From CAKOSP01 sp044432745 (lineage in GTDB: Bacteria > Bacillota_I > Bacilli_A > RF39 > UBA660): DNA of 64,000 nucleotides. Shown here in pieces: positions 26,879 to 36,277 of the stretch. Below the pieces are notes generated by a model. That model was given only the letters and a program-made list of their open reading frames with translations, was not told the origin of the DNA and ran no database searches. The stretch is taken from NCBI GenBank assembly GCA_044432745.1, contig JAWXUH010000006.1, positions 15,101-79,100 on the forward strand, written 5' to 3'. Within the stretch, counting starts at the first letter, position 1. Every line of letters starts with the position of its first letter. The position numbers and the translations under genes are program-made.

Positions 26879-28015
26879 ATGAAAACTTTATTATCTAGAA
26901 AATTTGAATATGAATATAAGAATTATGTAAATATATTAAAAGAATATAAAATAGATACAGATTTAGAAAATAAAAATTTATTTGAAATATTATATTACGA
27001 CGTTTCGTTATGTGAAAAAATAGATTTTTTAGAAAAAAATACTTTAAAACAAATATGTGATTTTATTTATAATGTATCAAATGAATTTAGTGATTGGAAA
27101 AGTCTTGTTGAGTATTTTTCTAGTTATAATTTTGTTATAAATAATAATAGGGAATATAATCTAATTAATGGTAATTATGATTTAAATGAACTTTCCTTAT
27201 CAGAAGAAGATATTTTTATAATAAAGGAACTTAGTAATTTATATAAACTTGCTTTATATGAACTTTGTTATCTTAAAAAAAATAAGGATTATTTATCTAT
27301 ACCATTAGATCATCTTATGAATGTTAAGAATAGTGCTTCCCTTAGTTTAAATCAAATTGTAAAAAGTGAAATTATTAATTCATCGTATGGTAGAATTAAT
27401 AATTTAACTTATACATTATTAAATGATTTAAAGGAAGAGAAGCTTCTTGAACTTCATACTAAATGTAGAGAATATTCATTTTTAAGTATTAAAAATGGTA
27501 TTTATAAAGCTCCAGAATCATATTGTCAAGTTTCTTCAAGTGCTAATCTATTTTTAGTAAGAAGTACTTTTAAACTTAGTAATGAAGTAGGTAGTTTAGA
27601 TATCGAAGAATCTAATATTTATAATTGTAATCTAATTTCTACATTATCACCAAATGTACCTGTATTTTCAGATAATCATATAATAGTAGGGTATAGTGAT
27701 ATAGAAAGTGATCAAATATTATTTGTATCAAACACTGATATATCTTTAGGTACTGAAGATGAAATACCACTTTGTTGTTTATACGATATAAAAGAGTTAA
27801 ATGAAAGAACATGTATTAATAATACATATAATGAAATTTTAATATCTTCAGTTGATAAATATGGTAATGAAATTAAACCTTCATATATAGTTCAAAGAGA
27901 TGAGCTTGATGTTGATTCTCTTTCATATGCTAAAAGTATAGATAAACCAATTGTTAGAATGAGAACAAATAAAAAAACAAATGATTATAATATCTTATCA
28001 AATTTAAAAAACTAA
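26879..28015 (+). CDS. Unknown paralogue family, member 4
   Basis: 378-residue copy of the family found three times at 15097-18696, here alone and 8 kb away. N-terminal CDFIYNVS, middle IPLDHLMNVK, NSSYGRINN and LLELHTKC, C-terminal YNCNLISTLSPNVP, IIVGYSDI, LNERT, YNEILIS, PSYIVQRDE and PIVRMRTNK. It is the most divergent copy: the LVRRID.HD motif is reduced to FLVRSTFK and the Asp of the PYDAYT motif is in a changed context. AAGGAG precedes the ATG. It ends at a strong terminator. Confidence 0.7.
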   Translation: MKTLLSRKFEYEYKNYVNILKEYKIDTDLENKNLFEILYYDVSLCEKIDFLEKNTLKQICDFIYNVSNEFSDWKSLVEYFSSYNFVINNNREYNLINGNYDLNELSLSEEDIFIIKELSNLYKLALYELCYLKKNKDYLSIPLDHLMNVKNSASLSLNQIVKSEIINSSYGRINNLTYTLLNDLKEEKLLELHTKCREYSFLSIKNGIYKAPESYCQVSSSANLFLVRSTFKLSNEVGSLDIEESNIYNCNLISTLSPNVPVFSDNHIIVGYSDIESDQILFVSNTDISLGTEDEIPLCCLYDIKELNERTCINNTYNEILISSVDKYGNEIKPSYIVQRDELDVDSLSYAKSIDKPIVRMRTNKKTNDYNILSNLKN

Positions 28016-28046
28016 AAAAAACTATTAAATTAATAGTTTTTTTTAT
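28012..28046. terminator. Bidirectional terminator
   Basis: AAAAACTATTA and TAATAGTTTTT form a perfect hairpin with A and T runs, between convergent genes. Confidence 0.8.
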
Positions 28047-28049
28047 GTT

Positions 28050-28907
28050 TTATTTTCTTGTTCTAGAAGTATTTTCTAAATAGTCCTCAAAGGTATTAAT
28101 TTTAGTTTCATTTATTTTTTCTAAGTATTCTAAATAATACTCTATGAATTCTGATAACTTCATTTGATTTGATAAAAAAACTTTATAATAATCCTTAAAG
28201 TTTTTACCTTCTATATTACATGATTTTAGACATCCTTCTAAATCTTTATTATGTACAAAAAATAATCTATTTCCAAAATACATTTGTACTTTTTTAAAAT
28301 CTTTATTCTTTTGTATATTAAATGAATCAGTATCTATAAATTTAAAAGTTTTATCATCTATGCAAAATAAAAAATTATTGGCATGTAAATCACTAGCTTG
28401 AATATCTGCCTTAGTTAATCTTTTTAAATCTGCTTCAGCTTTAAGTATTGCTTGTTTATATTCTTCAATAGTTAAACCTTCACTAAGTGTATGTATACTA
28501 CTATTATTTATGTATTCTGTTATATATCCTCTTAGTACTATTCTAGATGTAGCATTTAAATGATATATTAACTCTCTTGGAAAAACTATATTAGGCAAAT
28601 TTAAAGATGCAAAATATTCCATTTTTTGCATATCAAAGTCATCTCTAAAAGTTTCTTTATATATTTTTGTTTTGTCATTATTAATATATATTGAACCATT
28701 GTCACCTGAGCTTAGATATGTTGAATATTCTTCTTTAATTGTACTATCTAGTGGTTTACTATATTCAAAAAAATCTGCTTCAAATAATTTGATAACCTCT
28801 GGATCATTAATGCTTTTTTTATATAATATATTAAAATCATTAATAAAATTTATTCTATCTTGTCCTATTAATTTTTTTTCTTGTAATTCAATTAACTTAT
28901 CTTTCAT
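28050..28907 (-). CDS. Protein-kinase-like protein
   Basis: 285 residues. A glycine-rich segment (GDNGSIYI, about 68-75) is followed by a lysine in KIYKETF. The catalytic-loop-like Asp173-Leu-His-Ala-Asn-Asn178 and the metal-binding IDTD at 191-194 give the order of an eukaryotic-like or aminoglycoside-kinase fold. The substrate (protein or small molecule) cannot be told. AAGGAG lies before the ATG at 28907; the longer frame to 28982 lacks a site. Tail is SRTRK. The gene is divergent from the PP2C-ITPase fusion, 148 bases away, suggesting a phosphorylation/dephosphorylation pair. Confidence 0.65.
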   Translation of the reverse strand: MKDKLIELQEKKLIGQDRINFINDFNILYKKSINDPEVIKLFEADFFEYSKPLDSTIKEEYSTYLSSGDNGSIYINNDKTKIYKETFRDDFDMQKMEYFASLNLPNIVFPRELIYHLNATSRIVLRGYITEYINNSSIHTLSEGLTIEEYKQAILKAEADLKRLTKADIQASDLHANNFLFCIDDKTFKFIDTDSFNIQKNKDFKKVQMYFGNRLFFVHNKDLEGCLKSCNIEGKNFKDYYKVFLSNQMKLSEFIEYYLEYLEKINETKINTFEDYLENTSRTRK

Positions 28908-28932
28908 AACAAACTCCTTTTTTAATTCGTAT

Positions 28933-28961
28933 ATAGTAACACTATAAAATGAAAAAAACAA
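28933..28961 (-). promoter_or_regulatory. Extended -10 promoter of the kinase-like gene
   Basis: Minus strand TTGTTT, 17 bases, TACTAT preceded by TGT. The -10 block GTGTTACTATA is the same as that of the metallopeptidase-like gene at 1778-2641. Confidence 0.65.
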
Positions 28962-29055
28962 CATAATTGTTACTTTTTTCATTTTTTTATAATAACTTAT
29001 TTCATGTGTGTTATTATATATATATGAAAAGTATTTAGAAGGAGAAAATCTACAA

Positions 29056-30468
29056 ATGTTTAGTAAAATTAAAAAAATAAGTATTCCTCAAGGGGAAAAT
29101 AATGAAGATATAGTAGGTAGTGGTGATAATTATATCTACTGTATTGATGGAGCAACTGGTCTTAGTAAGATAAATATTATGGATAAAGACAGTGATGCTA
29201 TGTGGTTTGTAAAAAAAACTGCTTCATTGTTAGATACATTACTAATAGATAATAACAAATCTTTAAGTGATATATTAAAACAATGTATGAAAGATATCGA
29301 ATCAGAAATATTATTAAGAAAAGAAGAACTTTTTTTAGATGATTATGATTATCCAAGTGCAGGTATAGCTATTGCTAGAATTGTTAATAAAGATAATCTA
29401 GAAATTTTAAGATTAGGTGATGTTCTTGTAAATATATTTGATAAAAATAATAATATAGTTAATATGCATGATGATAAATTGCCTGAACTTGATGATTATG
29501 CTATTAATATGCAAGTTCAGTTAGCAAAAGAAAATAACATATCAGTAAGGGAAGCTCGTAATCTTATTAATGATATTTTACTTGTTAATAGAAAAAAAAT
29601 GAATACAGAAGATGGTTATTTTATATTAGATCCATCAGGAAATGGAATTGATAAAGCTGATATTGAAGAATTTAATATATCTAATTTAGACAGTATTTCT
29701 TTAATGAGTGATGGATATTACTGTATATCTGATACTTATAATATAGTAGATAGTTTTAAATCCCTTCATATGGAAATGAGACTAAATAAATTACAATCTT
29801 TATATGATAAAATGCACTCTATTCAAGAAGAAGATTTAGATTACAACAAGTATCCTAGATTTAAAATGAGAGATGATTCAAGTGTAATATTTGCATCATT
29901 ACGTGAACGCAGTATAGTATTTGCTAGTAATAATAAAGGTAAGATAAAAGAAATAACAGATATAATCAAGGGTGTTTATATTCTTTCTCTTGATGATCTT
30001 GGAGTTGATATAGATGTTTTAGAAGATCAAAATACTTTTGAAAAGAATGCGTTAAAAAAAGCTAAAGAAATATATGATTTAGTAGGTATACCTGTTATTG
30101 CAGATGATTCTGGATTATGTATTAAAGAACTTGATAATTGGCCAGGAGTTATTACAGATAGATTCTTAGGTGAAGGTGCTACTACAGAAGAAAAGAATGA
30201 TTATATAATAAATAAGGTTTCAAAATTAAAATCAAGAGAAGCTTATGTAAATTGTTCTCTTTGTTATTATGATGGTGAGCAAACTATAATTGTTTCTGAA
30301 AAAATAGAAGGTAATATTTCTTTAGAAAAAAGAGGTATAAATGGTTTTGGTTTTGATGAAATATTTGAACTACCAAATAAAAAAACTTTAGCAGAACTTA
30401 CAATTGATGAAAAAAATGAATTAAGTTCTAGAAAAAAAGCAGCTATGTCATTATTACAAAAAATCTAA
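29056..30468 (+). CDS. Fusion: PP2C-like phosphatase + RdgB/HAM1 NTP pyrophosphatase
   Basis: 470 residues with two unrelated parts. Residues 1 to about 285 resemble PP2C: GSGDNYIYCIDGATG, LSLMSDGYY-like ISLMSDGYY and RDDSSVIFA for metal ligands. From about 286 a complete non-canonical purine NTPase follows: IVFASNNKGKIKEI, IADDSGLCI, GFGFDEIF and SSRKKAA, which in that family hydrolyses ITP, dITP and XTP to keep them out of DNA. GAAGGAG lies 11 bases before the ATG at 29056. The reading frame is continuous, with no stop at the junction, so the fusion looks real. Confidence 0.82.
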   Translation: MFSKIKKISIPQGENNEDIVGSGDNYIYCIDGATGLSKINIMDKDSDAMWFVKKTASLLDTLLIDNNKSLSDILKQCMKDIESEILLRKEELFLDDYDYPSAGIAIARIVNKDNLEILRLGDVLVNIFDKNNNIVNMHDDKLPELDDYAINMQVQLAKENNISVREARNLINDILLVNRKKMNTEDGYFILDPSGNGIDKADIEEFNISNLDSISLMSDGYYCISDTYNIVDSFKSLHMEMRLNKLQSLYDKMHSIQEEDLDYNKYPRFKMRDDSSVIFASLRERSIVFASNNKGKIKEITDIIKGVYILSLDDLGVDIDVLEDQNTFEKNALKKAKEIYDLVGIPVIADDSGLCIKELDNWPGVITDRFLGEGATTEEKNDYIINKVSKLKSREAYVNCSLCYYDGEQTIIVSEKIEGNISLEKRGINGFGFDEIFELPNKKTLAELTIDEKNELSSRKKAAMSLLQKI

Positions 30469-30512
30469 CAAAAACTTAATTTCTTTAATATAAGAAATTA
30501 AGTTTTTATTTT
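30468..30512 (+). terminator. Terminator of the PP2C-ITPase gene
   Basis: AAAAACTTAATTTCTT and AAGAAATTAAGTTTTT form a 16-bp stem with a short loop, then ATTTTA. Confidence 0.85.
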
Positions 30513-30636
30513 AGAATTTGACTTTGTTTTTTAGGAGTGTTAAACTAAAAGAGAAGATAAGATAATTATTTTATAAGAAATATTCATAGTTAATTACTAT
30601 ATTTCTATAAATTTATAATTGATAAGGAGTATCACA

Positions 30637-31206
30637 ATGAAGAAGAAAATAAATTTTAAAGATGAATATAAATATAGTATAGTTAGTCTTATTATACTTC
30701 TAATGTATGGTCTTGGTTTAGTATACGAAATTACTATCTTTAGCAATTGTACAGGAATTCTTGTTATAGTATATTTTGCTTGGGTTTTTATAAGTTCTAT
30801 ATTAGAGAAGGTTAGTAAACAAGAAAAATTTAATTTGTTACTTAAAAATTTATTGATTTTTTATAATTTATTTACTATTGTTACTATGTTAATTTTATCT
30901 AAAATTGGTTACGTTTTAGACTTGGTTTACCTAACAAAAGTAGAACATGGTTTTCAGGCTATGTATTCAATATTTTGTATGTATCAAATATTCATACCAG
31001 GTTTACTTGTAAATGGTATCTATTTTTTTCTAAAAAAGAAAAAAATACTTGGATCTATAATTATATTAATTTCAATAATATTAAGTATTTTTGAACATAG
31101 TTCTATACTATTAATAGTAGGAATTCTTTTTCTACTAGTAGCTGTAAGGTTTTTTATACATTTACTTCATATCAATTTACCTGATGAAGTTGAATTTTTA
31201 GAATAA
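30637..31206 (+). CDS. Multi-pass membrane protein, unknown
   Basis: 189 residues with five or six hydrophobic segments (about 13-35, 40-58, 70-92, 103-125, 128-146, 148-170) and short charged loops; the N-terminus is basic. AAGGAG precedes the ATG at 30637. No family recognised. It stands alone between two terminators. Confidence 0.6.
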   Translation: MKKKINFKDEYKYSIVSLIILLMYGLGLVYEITIFSNCTGILVIVYFAWVFISSILEKVSKQEKFNLLLKNLLIFYNLFTIVTMLILSKIGYVLDLVYLTKVEHGFQAMYSIFCMYQIFIPGLLVNGIYFFLKKKKILGSIIILISIILSIFEHSSILLIVGILFLLVAVRFFIHLLHINLPDEVEFLE

Positions 31207-31237
31207 TAAGTTAATAATTAACTTATTATTTTTTTTA
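31200..31237 (+). terminator. Terminator
   Basis: AATAATAAGTTAAT and ATTAACTTATTATT are perfect arms followed by T. Confidence 0.75.
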
Positions 31238-31271
31238 AACTATATTAACTTGTACATTTTCTTAATTTCAA

Positions 31272-31301
31272 TTGACTTTACTATGAAAAAAATGTTATAT
31301 T
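31272..31301 (+). promoter_or_regulatory. Promoter of the glucuronate/phenolic operon
   Basis: TTGACT, an 18-base spacer, and TATATT preceded by TGT. It is the only promoter-like site seen before the eight-gene operon. No regulator gene is adjacent and no clear operator palindrome is visible. Confidence 0.65.
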
Positions 31302-31335
31302 TTATATGATAATGGTAAGAAAGTAAGGTGTATAT

Positions 31336-32166
31336 ATGAAAAATAAAAATAAAGATTATCTAGTATGTATTGATTCTGATGGTTGTGTAATAAATACAAT
31401 GAATATAAAACATGAGAAATGTTTTGGGCCTTGTATTATAGAAGTATGGAATTTATATGAATATGAAGAATTGATATTATCAAGATGGAATGACATTAAT
31501 TTATATAGCAATACTAGAGGTATTAATCGTTTTAAAGGCATTGGTATGATTTTAAAAGAAATAGATACTTCGTATAAAAAAATAGAAGATTTAGATAGTT
31601 ATTTAAATTGGCTTAATGGCAATGAACAATTATCTAACGAAGATTTAATGAATTATATTGAAAATAATAGCGATGAATGTTCTAAAAATGTACTTAAATG
31701 GTCTGATATGGTTAATAATAAAGTAGCTAGTTTAGATCCTTCTATGAAAGTTTCATTTGAAAAATGTGCAGAGGTTATTAAAAAAATAAAAACTTATGCA
31801 GATGTAGTAGTATTATCTGCTGCTAATAAAGCTGCTATTGAAAAAGAGTGGGAACACAACAATTTACTTCATTTAGTAGATGATATATACTCACAAGATA
31901 TTGGTACAAAAGATTTTTGTATAAATGAACTTTTGAAGTTAGGGTATGATAAAAATAAAGTATTAAAAATGGGTGATGCTCCTGGTGATTTAGCAGCAGC
32001 TAAGAAAAATGGTGTTTATTTTTATCCAATTTTGTTTGATACACCAAATGAATCTTGGATTGAATTTGATGAAATAGGTTTAAATAAGTTTATTAGTGAT
32101 GATTACCAGTTATATGGAATTAAAAAAGAAGAAGAATTTAACAATCAATTTATTGGTAAGAATTAA
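31336..32166 (+). CDS. HAD-superfamily hydrolase
   Basis: 276 residues. Motif I is CIDSDGCV (DxDx nucleophile), the motif II region is VVVLSAANKAA, a lysine lies in GTKDF, and motif IV is MGDAPGDLAAAKKNG. A helical cap of about 100 residues lies between motifs I and II. Probably a small-molecule phosphatase. As the first gene of the glucuronate operon, it may dephosphorylate an intermediate or detoxify a side product (inference). AAGGTG precedes the ATG; the stop overlaps the next start by one base. Confidence 0.8.
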   Translation: MKNKNKDYLVCIDSDGCVINTMNIKHEKCFGPCIIEVWNLYEYEELILSRWNDINLYSNTRGINRFKGIGMILKEIDTSYKKIEDLDSYLNWLNGNEQLSNEDLMNYIENNSDECSKNVLKWSDMVNNKVASLDPSMKVSFEKCAEVIKKIKTYADVVVLSAANKAAIEKEWEHNNLLHLVDDIYSQDIGTKDFCINELLKLGYDKNKVLKMGDAPGDLAAAKKNGVYFYPILFDTPNESWIEFDEIGLNKFISDDYQLYGIKKEEEFNNQFIGKN

Positions 32167-33041
32167 TGAGTTTAATAAAAACAATAAATGAACTTAAAAA
32201 CGTATTTCCATCTATTGTAACTAATGAATTTATAAATACTATGCCTAGAAGAGAATTAACTGATTACGAAAAATCTTTACCGTATTCTAAGTATTATTTT
32301 AAGGATATGGCAAAAATACCACAAGAAGATTTAGATATTGTTAACAAAGGTCCAGTAAATTCAAAAAGTGTAATAGATATGCACAATATATCTAAATTAT
32401 TTGATAAAGGATATTTAGAAATTGAAAATGGATATTGTTATATGAATGATGGAACAGGTTTTGCAGCTAGTAAAGTTTTTATGAAAGATGTAGAACTTGA
32501 GATGTTAGATTGGTGGTTTAATTGGCATCCTTTAGAAGATTTAAGATATGCTATTTGGTGTCCTGTTGCTCATAATGGAACTAGTGTAAAAACCCCTAAT
32601 GAGCATCTTGATTCAAGTGGAGTTGACTTAAAGGTAAGAAATTATAATAAGACTCACTATCCAGATGAAGGTTTTAATTTAAATGGACATGAAGTTTTAA
32701 CTATTAATTTTAAAGATCCAAGTCAACTAGGTTTTGATATAAAAGATAATCATGTTTATCTTGCAAGTGTAACTCGTAGAGTATTATTTTTCAATTTACC
32801 AGTAGCAACATTTGTACACTGCGCAAGAAAAGTAGAAGGTGGAACTGAATTTAGAAGTAGGTATTACCAAAGTGTTTATATAAATAAAAAAGGTAAATTT
32901 AAAAAATCAATTATTAAGTTTCCAAAAAGTGTAGTAGAATCACTTGCTAGAAATAATTGTTTACATAGTTTAACTGAATATAACAACTTAGCATCTATTT
33001 TACCAAGTTTGTATAAAGAAGAAAGAGGAGAAATAAAGTGA
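32166..33041 (+). CDS. PhlG / phloretin-hydrolase-like C-C hydrolase
   Basis: 291 residues resembling the 2,4-diacetylphloroglucinol hydrolase (PhlG) family, which includes gut-bacterial phloretin hydrolase. These zinc enzymes cut a C-C bond between an acyl chain and a phloroglucinol ring. Candidate metal ligands are seen in WWFNWHPLEDLRY (His121, Glu124), VAHNGTS (His136), and VHCARKVEGGTEFRSRYY (His218, Glu224, Glu228). The segment also matches the family's H...GG.E.RSR signature. The gene lies between the HAD gene and a GPH transporter, in an operon that ends in glucuronate breakdown. Substrate is inference. Confidence 0.7.
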   Translation: MSLIKTINELKNVFPSIVTNEFINTMPRRELTDYEKSLPYSKYYFKDMAKIPQEDLDIVNKGPVNSKSVIDMHNISKLFDKGYLEIENGYCYMNDGTGFAASKVFMKDVELEMLDWWFNWHPLEDLRYAIWCPVAHNGTSVKTPNEHLDSSGVDLKVRNYNKTHYPDEGFNLNGHEVLTINFKDPSQLGFDIKDNHVYLASVTRRVLFFNLPVATFVHCARKVEGGTEFRSRYYQSVYINKKGKFKKSIIKFPKSVVESLARNNCLHSLTEYNNLASILPSLYKEERGEIK

Positions 33042-34513
33042 AAGAAAAAGATAATAAAAACGATGTTGAAAAAGACATAGAAAAAGAAATAACTGAAGTT
33101 AGTGTAAAAAAGGCTAAATTATGGCAATTAGGATTATTTGCACTTAACAATTCGGCAACAAATGCATTTCATTTTTTCATGACATATATAGCATACTTTG
33201 CAAGTGGAGTTGGTGGAGTTGCTTTTGTTACTGCATCATACGTAATGACTGGTATGAGAGTCTTTGATGCATTTACAGATCCTGTAATAGGATTTTTAAT
33301 AGATAAGTTAAATTTAGGTAAGGCAGGTAAATTTAGACCTTGGATGTTATTAGGTAATGTTTTAATGACTATTGCTTTAATAATCCTAATATTTGGAATG
33401 ACATCTGTTCCATCAAGTTTAAGTTTATTATTTTTTATAGTATGTTACTTCATATATATTTTAGGTTATACTTGCCAAACAGCTTGTACTAAAGCAGCAC
33501 AAAGTTGCTTAACAAAAGATCCTAAACAAAGACCACTTATTTCAATGTTTGATTCACTATTTTCAATAATGTTAATGGGTGGATATGGTATATATGTAAC
33601 AAAGTTTTTAATACCTAAACATGGAGATTATAATGAAGCGTTATTTAATGAATTTGTAGTAGTAGCAATAGTAATAGCATTTATATGTACTATACTTGCA
33701 ATTATAAGTTTATGGAACGAAGATGTTGTTGCTCCAAGTAAGAAAGTTAAAAAAGAAAAAATTAAAATGTCTGAGTATGTAACTATTGTTAAGCATAATG
33801 ATGCATTAAGAAAATTAATGCCAGCTGCTGCACTAGACAAATTAGCTGCTTTAGTAGCTAATAATCCGACAACAACTTTAATATTGTTTGCTCTTATTAT
33901 AGGGAATTATGAATTATCTGGAATGATGACATTCTTTATGTTACCTCCAATGATTGTTATTATATCTATAGGTACAAAAATGTGTCAAAAACATGGTATG
34001 AGAAATGTTATATTATTCTCAAAATCAATATCTGTAATTATGTGTTCTATAATGTTCTTTATAATGATGTTTGCAGATATATCTTATATAAAAGAAGGAG
34101 GCGCTAACATTATGTTATATGTATTCTTATTCTTTTATATATGTGAAATGGCACTTAGATCATTTTGTACATCAACATTTACTCCAATGATTGCAGATTG
34201 TATAGATTATGAACAATCAATTACTGGAAATGAGAATCCTGCAATGATTGGAACTATGTATTCTTTAGTAGATAAGTTTGTTTCAAGTTTATCTGCAACT
34301 GTAGCTGCACTTGCAGTAGCTGCAGTAGGTTTTAAAGAAGTTGCACCATCAGTTAATACTGAGCTTACAACTCCTTTATATATAGTAGGTATATTACTAG
34401 TATTATTACTTCCTATAATATCAAATGCATTTACAATTGTTCAAATGCTAATGTATCCATTAAGTAAAGAAAAAATGGAAGAAATTCAATGTAAAATAAA
34501 GAAAGAGGTTTAA
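33038..34513 (+). CDS. GPH-family (MFS) glycoside/hexuronide cation symporter
   Basis: 491 residues with about 12 membrane segments. The N-terminal region LFALNNSATNAFHFFMTYIAYFASG and the loop RVFDAFTDPVIGFLIDK are characteristic of the glycoside-pentoside-hexuronide/melibiose symporter group, which takes up sugars or glycosides with Na+ or H+. GTG start, overlapping the preceding stop by four bases, with AGAGGAG upstream. In this operon it should import the glucuronide or glycoside attacked by the GH3 enzyme. Confidence 0.88.
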   Translation: MKEKDNKNDVEKDIEKEITEVSVKKAKLWQLGLFALNNSATNAFHFFMTYIAYFASGVGGVAFVTASYVMTGMRVFDAFTDPVIGFLIDKLNLGKAGKFRPWMLLGNVLMTIALIILIFGMTSVPSSLSLLFFIVCYFIYILGYTCQTACTKAAQSCLTKDPKQRPLISMFDSLFSIMLMGGYGIYVTKFLIPKHGDYNEALFNEFVVVAIVIAFICTILAIISLWNEDVVAPSKKVKKEKIKMSEYVTIVKHNDALRKLMPAAALDKLAALVANNPTTTLILFALIIGNYELSGMMTFFMLPPMIVIISIGTKMCQKHGMRNVILFSKSISVIMCSIMFFIMMFADISYIKEGGANIMLYVFLFFYICEMALRSFCTSTFTPMIADCIDYEQSITGNENPAMIGTMYSLVDKFVSSLSATVAALAVAAVGFKEVAPSVNTELTTPLYIVGILLVLLLPIISNAFTIVQMLMYPLSKEKMEEIQCKIKKEV

Positions 34514-34517
34514 ATAT

Positions 34518-36254
34518 ATGTTAGATTACAAAAAAGCTCCTTTTAATTTAGGAGACGAGGAAATAAAATGGGTAGAAGATACTTTTAAAGAACTGAATGA
34601 TTTTCAAAAAGTAAACCAAGTTATCATTGATATGGCTTGGAGCCCAGAAGAAAAAGATTTGAAAAATGATGTTGCTAAACATAACTTTGGTGGTTATAGA
34701 TATCATAATACAAGTGCAGAAAGTTTATTTAACCAAAATAGTATTATTCAAAAAGGTAAAATACCTGCATTAATAGCAGCTAACGTTGAAGGTGGCGGAG
34801 ACGGTGGTGTAAAAGGTGGAACTAAGATTGGTGATCCTGTTGCACTAGCTGCTACTGGAAATCCAGAAAATGCTTATTACATGGCATACTATGGTTGTAA
34901 AGAAGCTGCTGCGGTAGGATGCAACTGGACATTTTCTCCTATAGTTGATATTGATATTAACTGGAGAAATTGTATTATTTCAAATAGATCTTTTGGTCAA
35001 GATACAGATACTGTACTAGAATTTTCTAAGGAATATTTAAGAGGTGCAAAAGACGCTGGAGTTGAATGTTGTATGAAACATTTCCCAGGTGATGGTTGTG
35101 ATGATAGAGATCAACATTTATGTGTTACTATAAACGATTTATCTACGAAAGATTGGGATAAAACATTTGGTAAAGTGTATAAAGGTATGATTGATGCAGG
35201 AGTATCTTCTATAATGGTAGGACATATGGTATTGCCATCTTATCAAAAGAAATTTAGACCTGAACTTAAAGATGAAGATTTAATGCCAGCAACACTTGCT
35301 CCAGAATTATTACAAGATTTACTTAGAGATCAATTAGGCTTTAATGGACTTGTTATTACAGATGCAACACATATGCTAGGATTAACAGCAACTATTCCAA
35401 GAAGAGAATTTATGCCTGGTGTAATAATGGCTGGATGTGATATGGTACTGTTTATGAGAGATACTGATGAAGATATTAAATATATGATGGATGCTCTTGA
35501 AGATGGAAGATTAACTAGAGAAAGATTAGATGAAGCAGTAAAAAATGTTCTTGCTTATAAAGCAATGATGAAGTTGCCTAAAAAACAAAAAGATAATACT
35601 ATTATGCCATCGGCTGATGCTAGATCTATAATAGGATGTATTGAACATAAAGAAAAAGCTAAACAAATATTAGATGAATCTATTACTCTTGTAAAAAATA
35701 CGAGAAAACAATTACCACTTGATCCTATAAAACATAAAAATGTAATTGTTTATTCTGCAACTACAGCAAGTGCCGTAGCTAAATTAGCAGGTAATGCACC
35801 TGTTGAAAAGAAATTGGTAGACGCACTTAATGCTAGAGGTTTTAATGCTGAATTATATAAATTAAATCCTTTAAAACTTGTAACTAGAAAAGGTCTTAAT
35901 GGTAAGAAGTTATTAAGTGGTACACCGATAGAAGAATTTAATAAGAAATATGATGCATGTTTCTTAATATGTGATGTTACAGGTTATTCAGAATCAAATG
36001 GAAGAAGTATTAAATGGAAAATTCCTATGGGACCAGAAATACCTTGGTATGTAACTGAGTTACCTACAGTGGTAATTAGTACAGCGTGGCCATTTCATTT
36101 ACATGATTTGCCTATGGTGCCTACATATATTAATACTTATAATTCATCAGAACTTGCAATAGAGATGACTGTTGATAAAATTATAGGTAAATCAGAATTT
36201 AAAGGAGTTAGTCCAGTAGATGCATTCTGTGGTTCTTGGGATACAAAAAAATAA
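34518..36254 (+). CDS. Glycoside hydrolase family 3, NagZ-like
   Basis: 578 residues with the GH3 barrel and a C-terminal alpha/beta sandwich domain (from about 385). The nucleophile Asp is in LVITDATHM. The loop KHFPGDGCDDRDQH keeps the Asp/His pair that serves as acid/base in the NagZ subgroup. No signal peptide, so it acts on imported substrate. NagZ-like enzymes vary widely in the sugar they remove. Context (transporter before, glucuronate isomerase and reductase after) suggests a beta-glucuronoside or related plant glycoside here. Confidence 0.88.
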   Translation: MLDYKKAPFNLGDEEIKWVEDTFKELNDFQKVNQVIIDMAWSPEEKDLKNDVAKHNFGGYRYHNTSAESLFNQNSIIQKGKIPALIAANVEGGGDGGVKGGTKIGDPVALAATGNPENAYYMAYYGCKEAAAVGCNWTFSPIVDIDINWRNCIISNRSFGQDTDTVLEFSKEYLRGAKDAGVECCMKHFPGDGCDDRDQHLCVTINDLSTKDWDKTFGKVYKGMIDAGVSSIMVGHMVLPSYQKKFRPELKDEDLMPATLAPELLQDLLRDQLGFNGLVITDATHMLGLTATIPRREFMPGVIMAGCDMVLFMRDTDEDIKYMMDALEDGRLTRERLDEAVKNVLAYKAMMKLPKKQKDNTIMPSADARSIIGCIEHKEKAKQILDESITLVKNTRKQLPLDPIKHKNVIVYSATTASAVAKLAGNAPVEKKLVDALNARGFNAELYKLNPLKLVTRKGLNGKKLLSGTPIEEFNKKYDACFLICDVTGYSESNGRSIKWKIPMGPEIPWYVTELPTVVISTAWPFHLHDLPMVPTYINTYNSSELAIEMTVDKIIGKSEFKGVSPVDAFCGSWDTKK

Positions 36255-36277
36255 TTAGACAGTAAGGAGAGATAAAA

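Noticed and set aside
28933..28961. The repeated GTTAC boxes upstream of several unknown genes (1724-1752, 2668-2696, 28933-28961) as a shared operator
   Set aside because: In each case the boxes fit TTGNTT-17-TACTAT/TACAAT promoters with an extended TGT -10, so ordinary sigma-A promoter structure explains them. The near identity of the first two is due to gene duplication.
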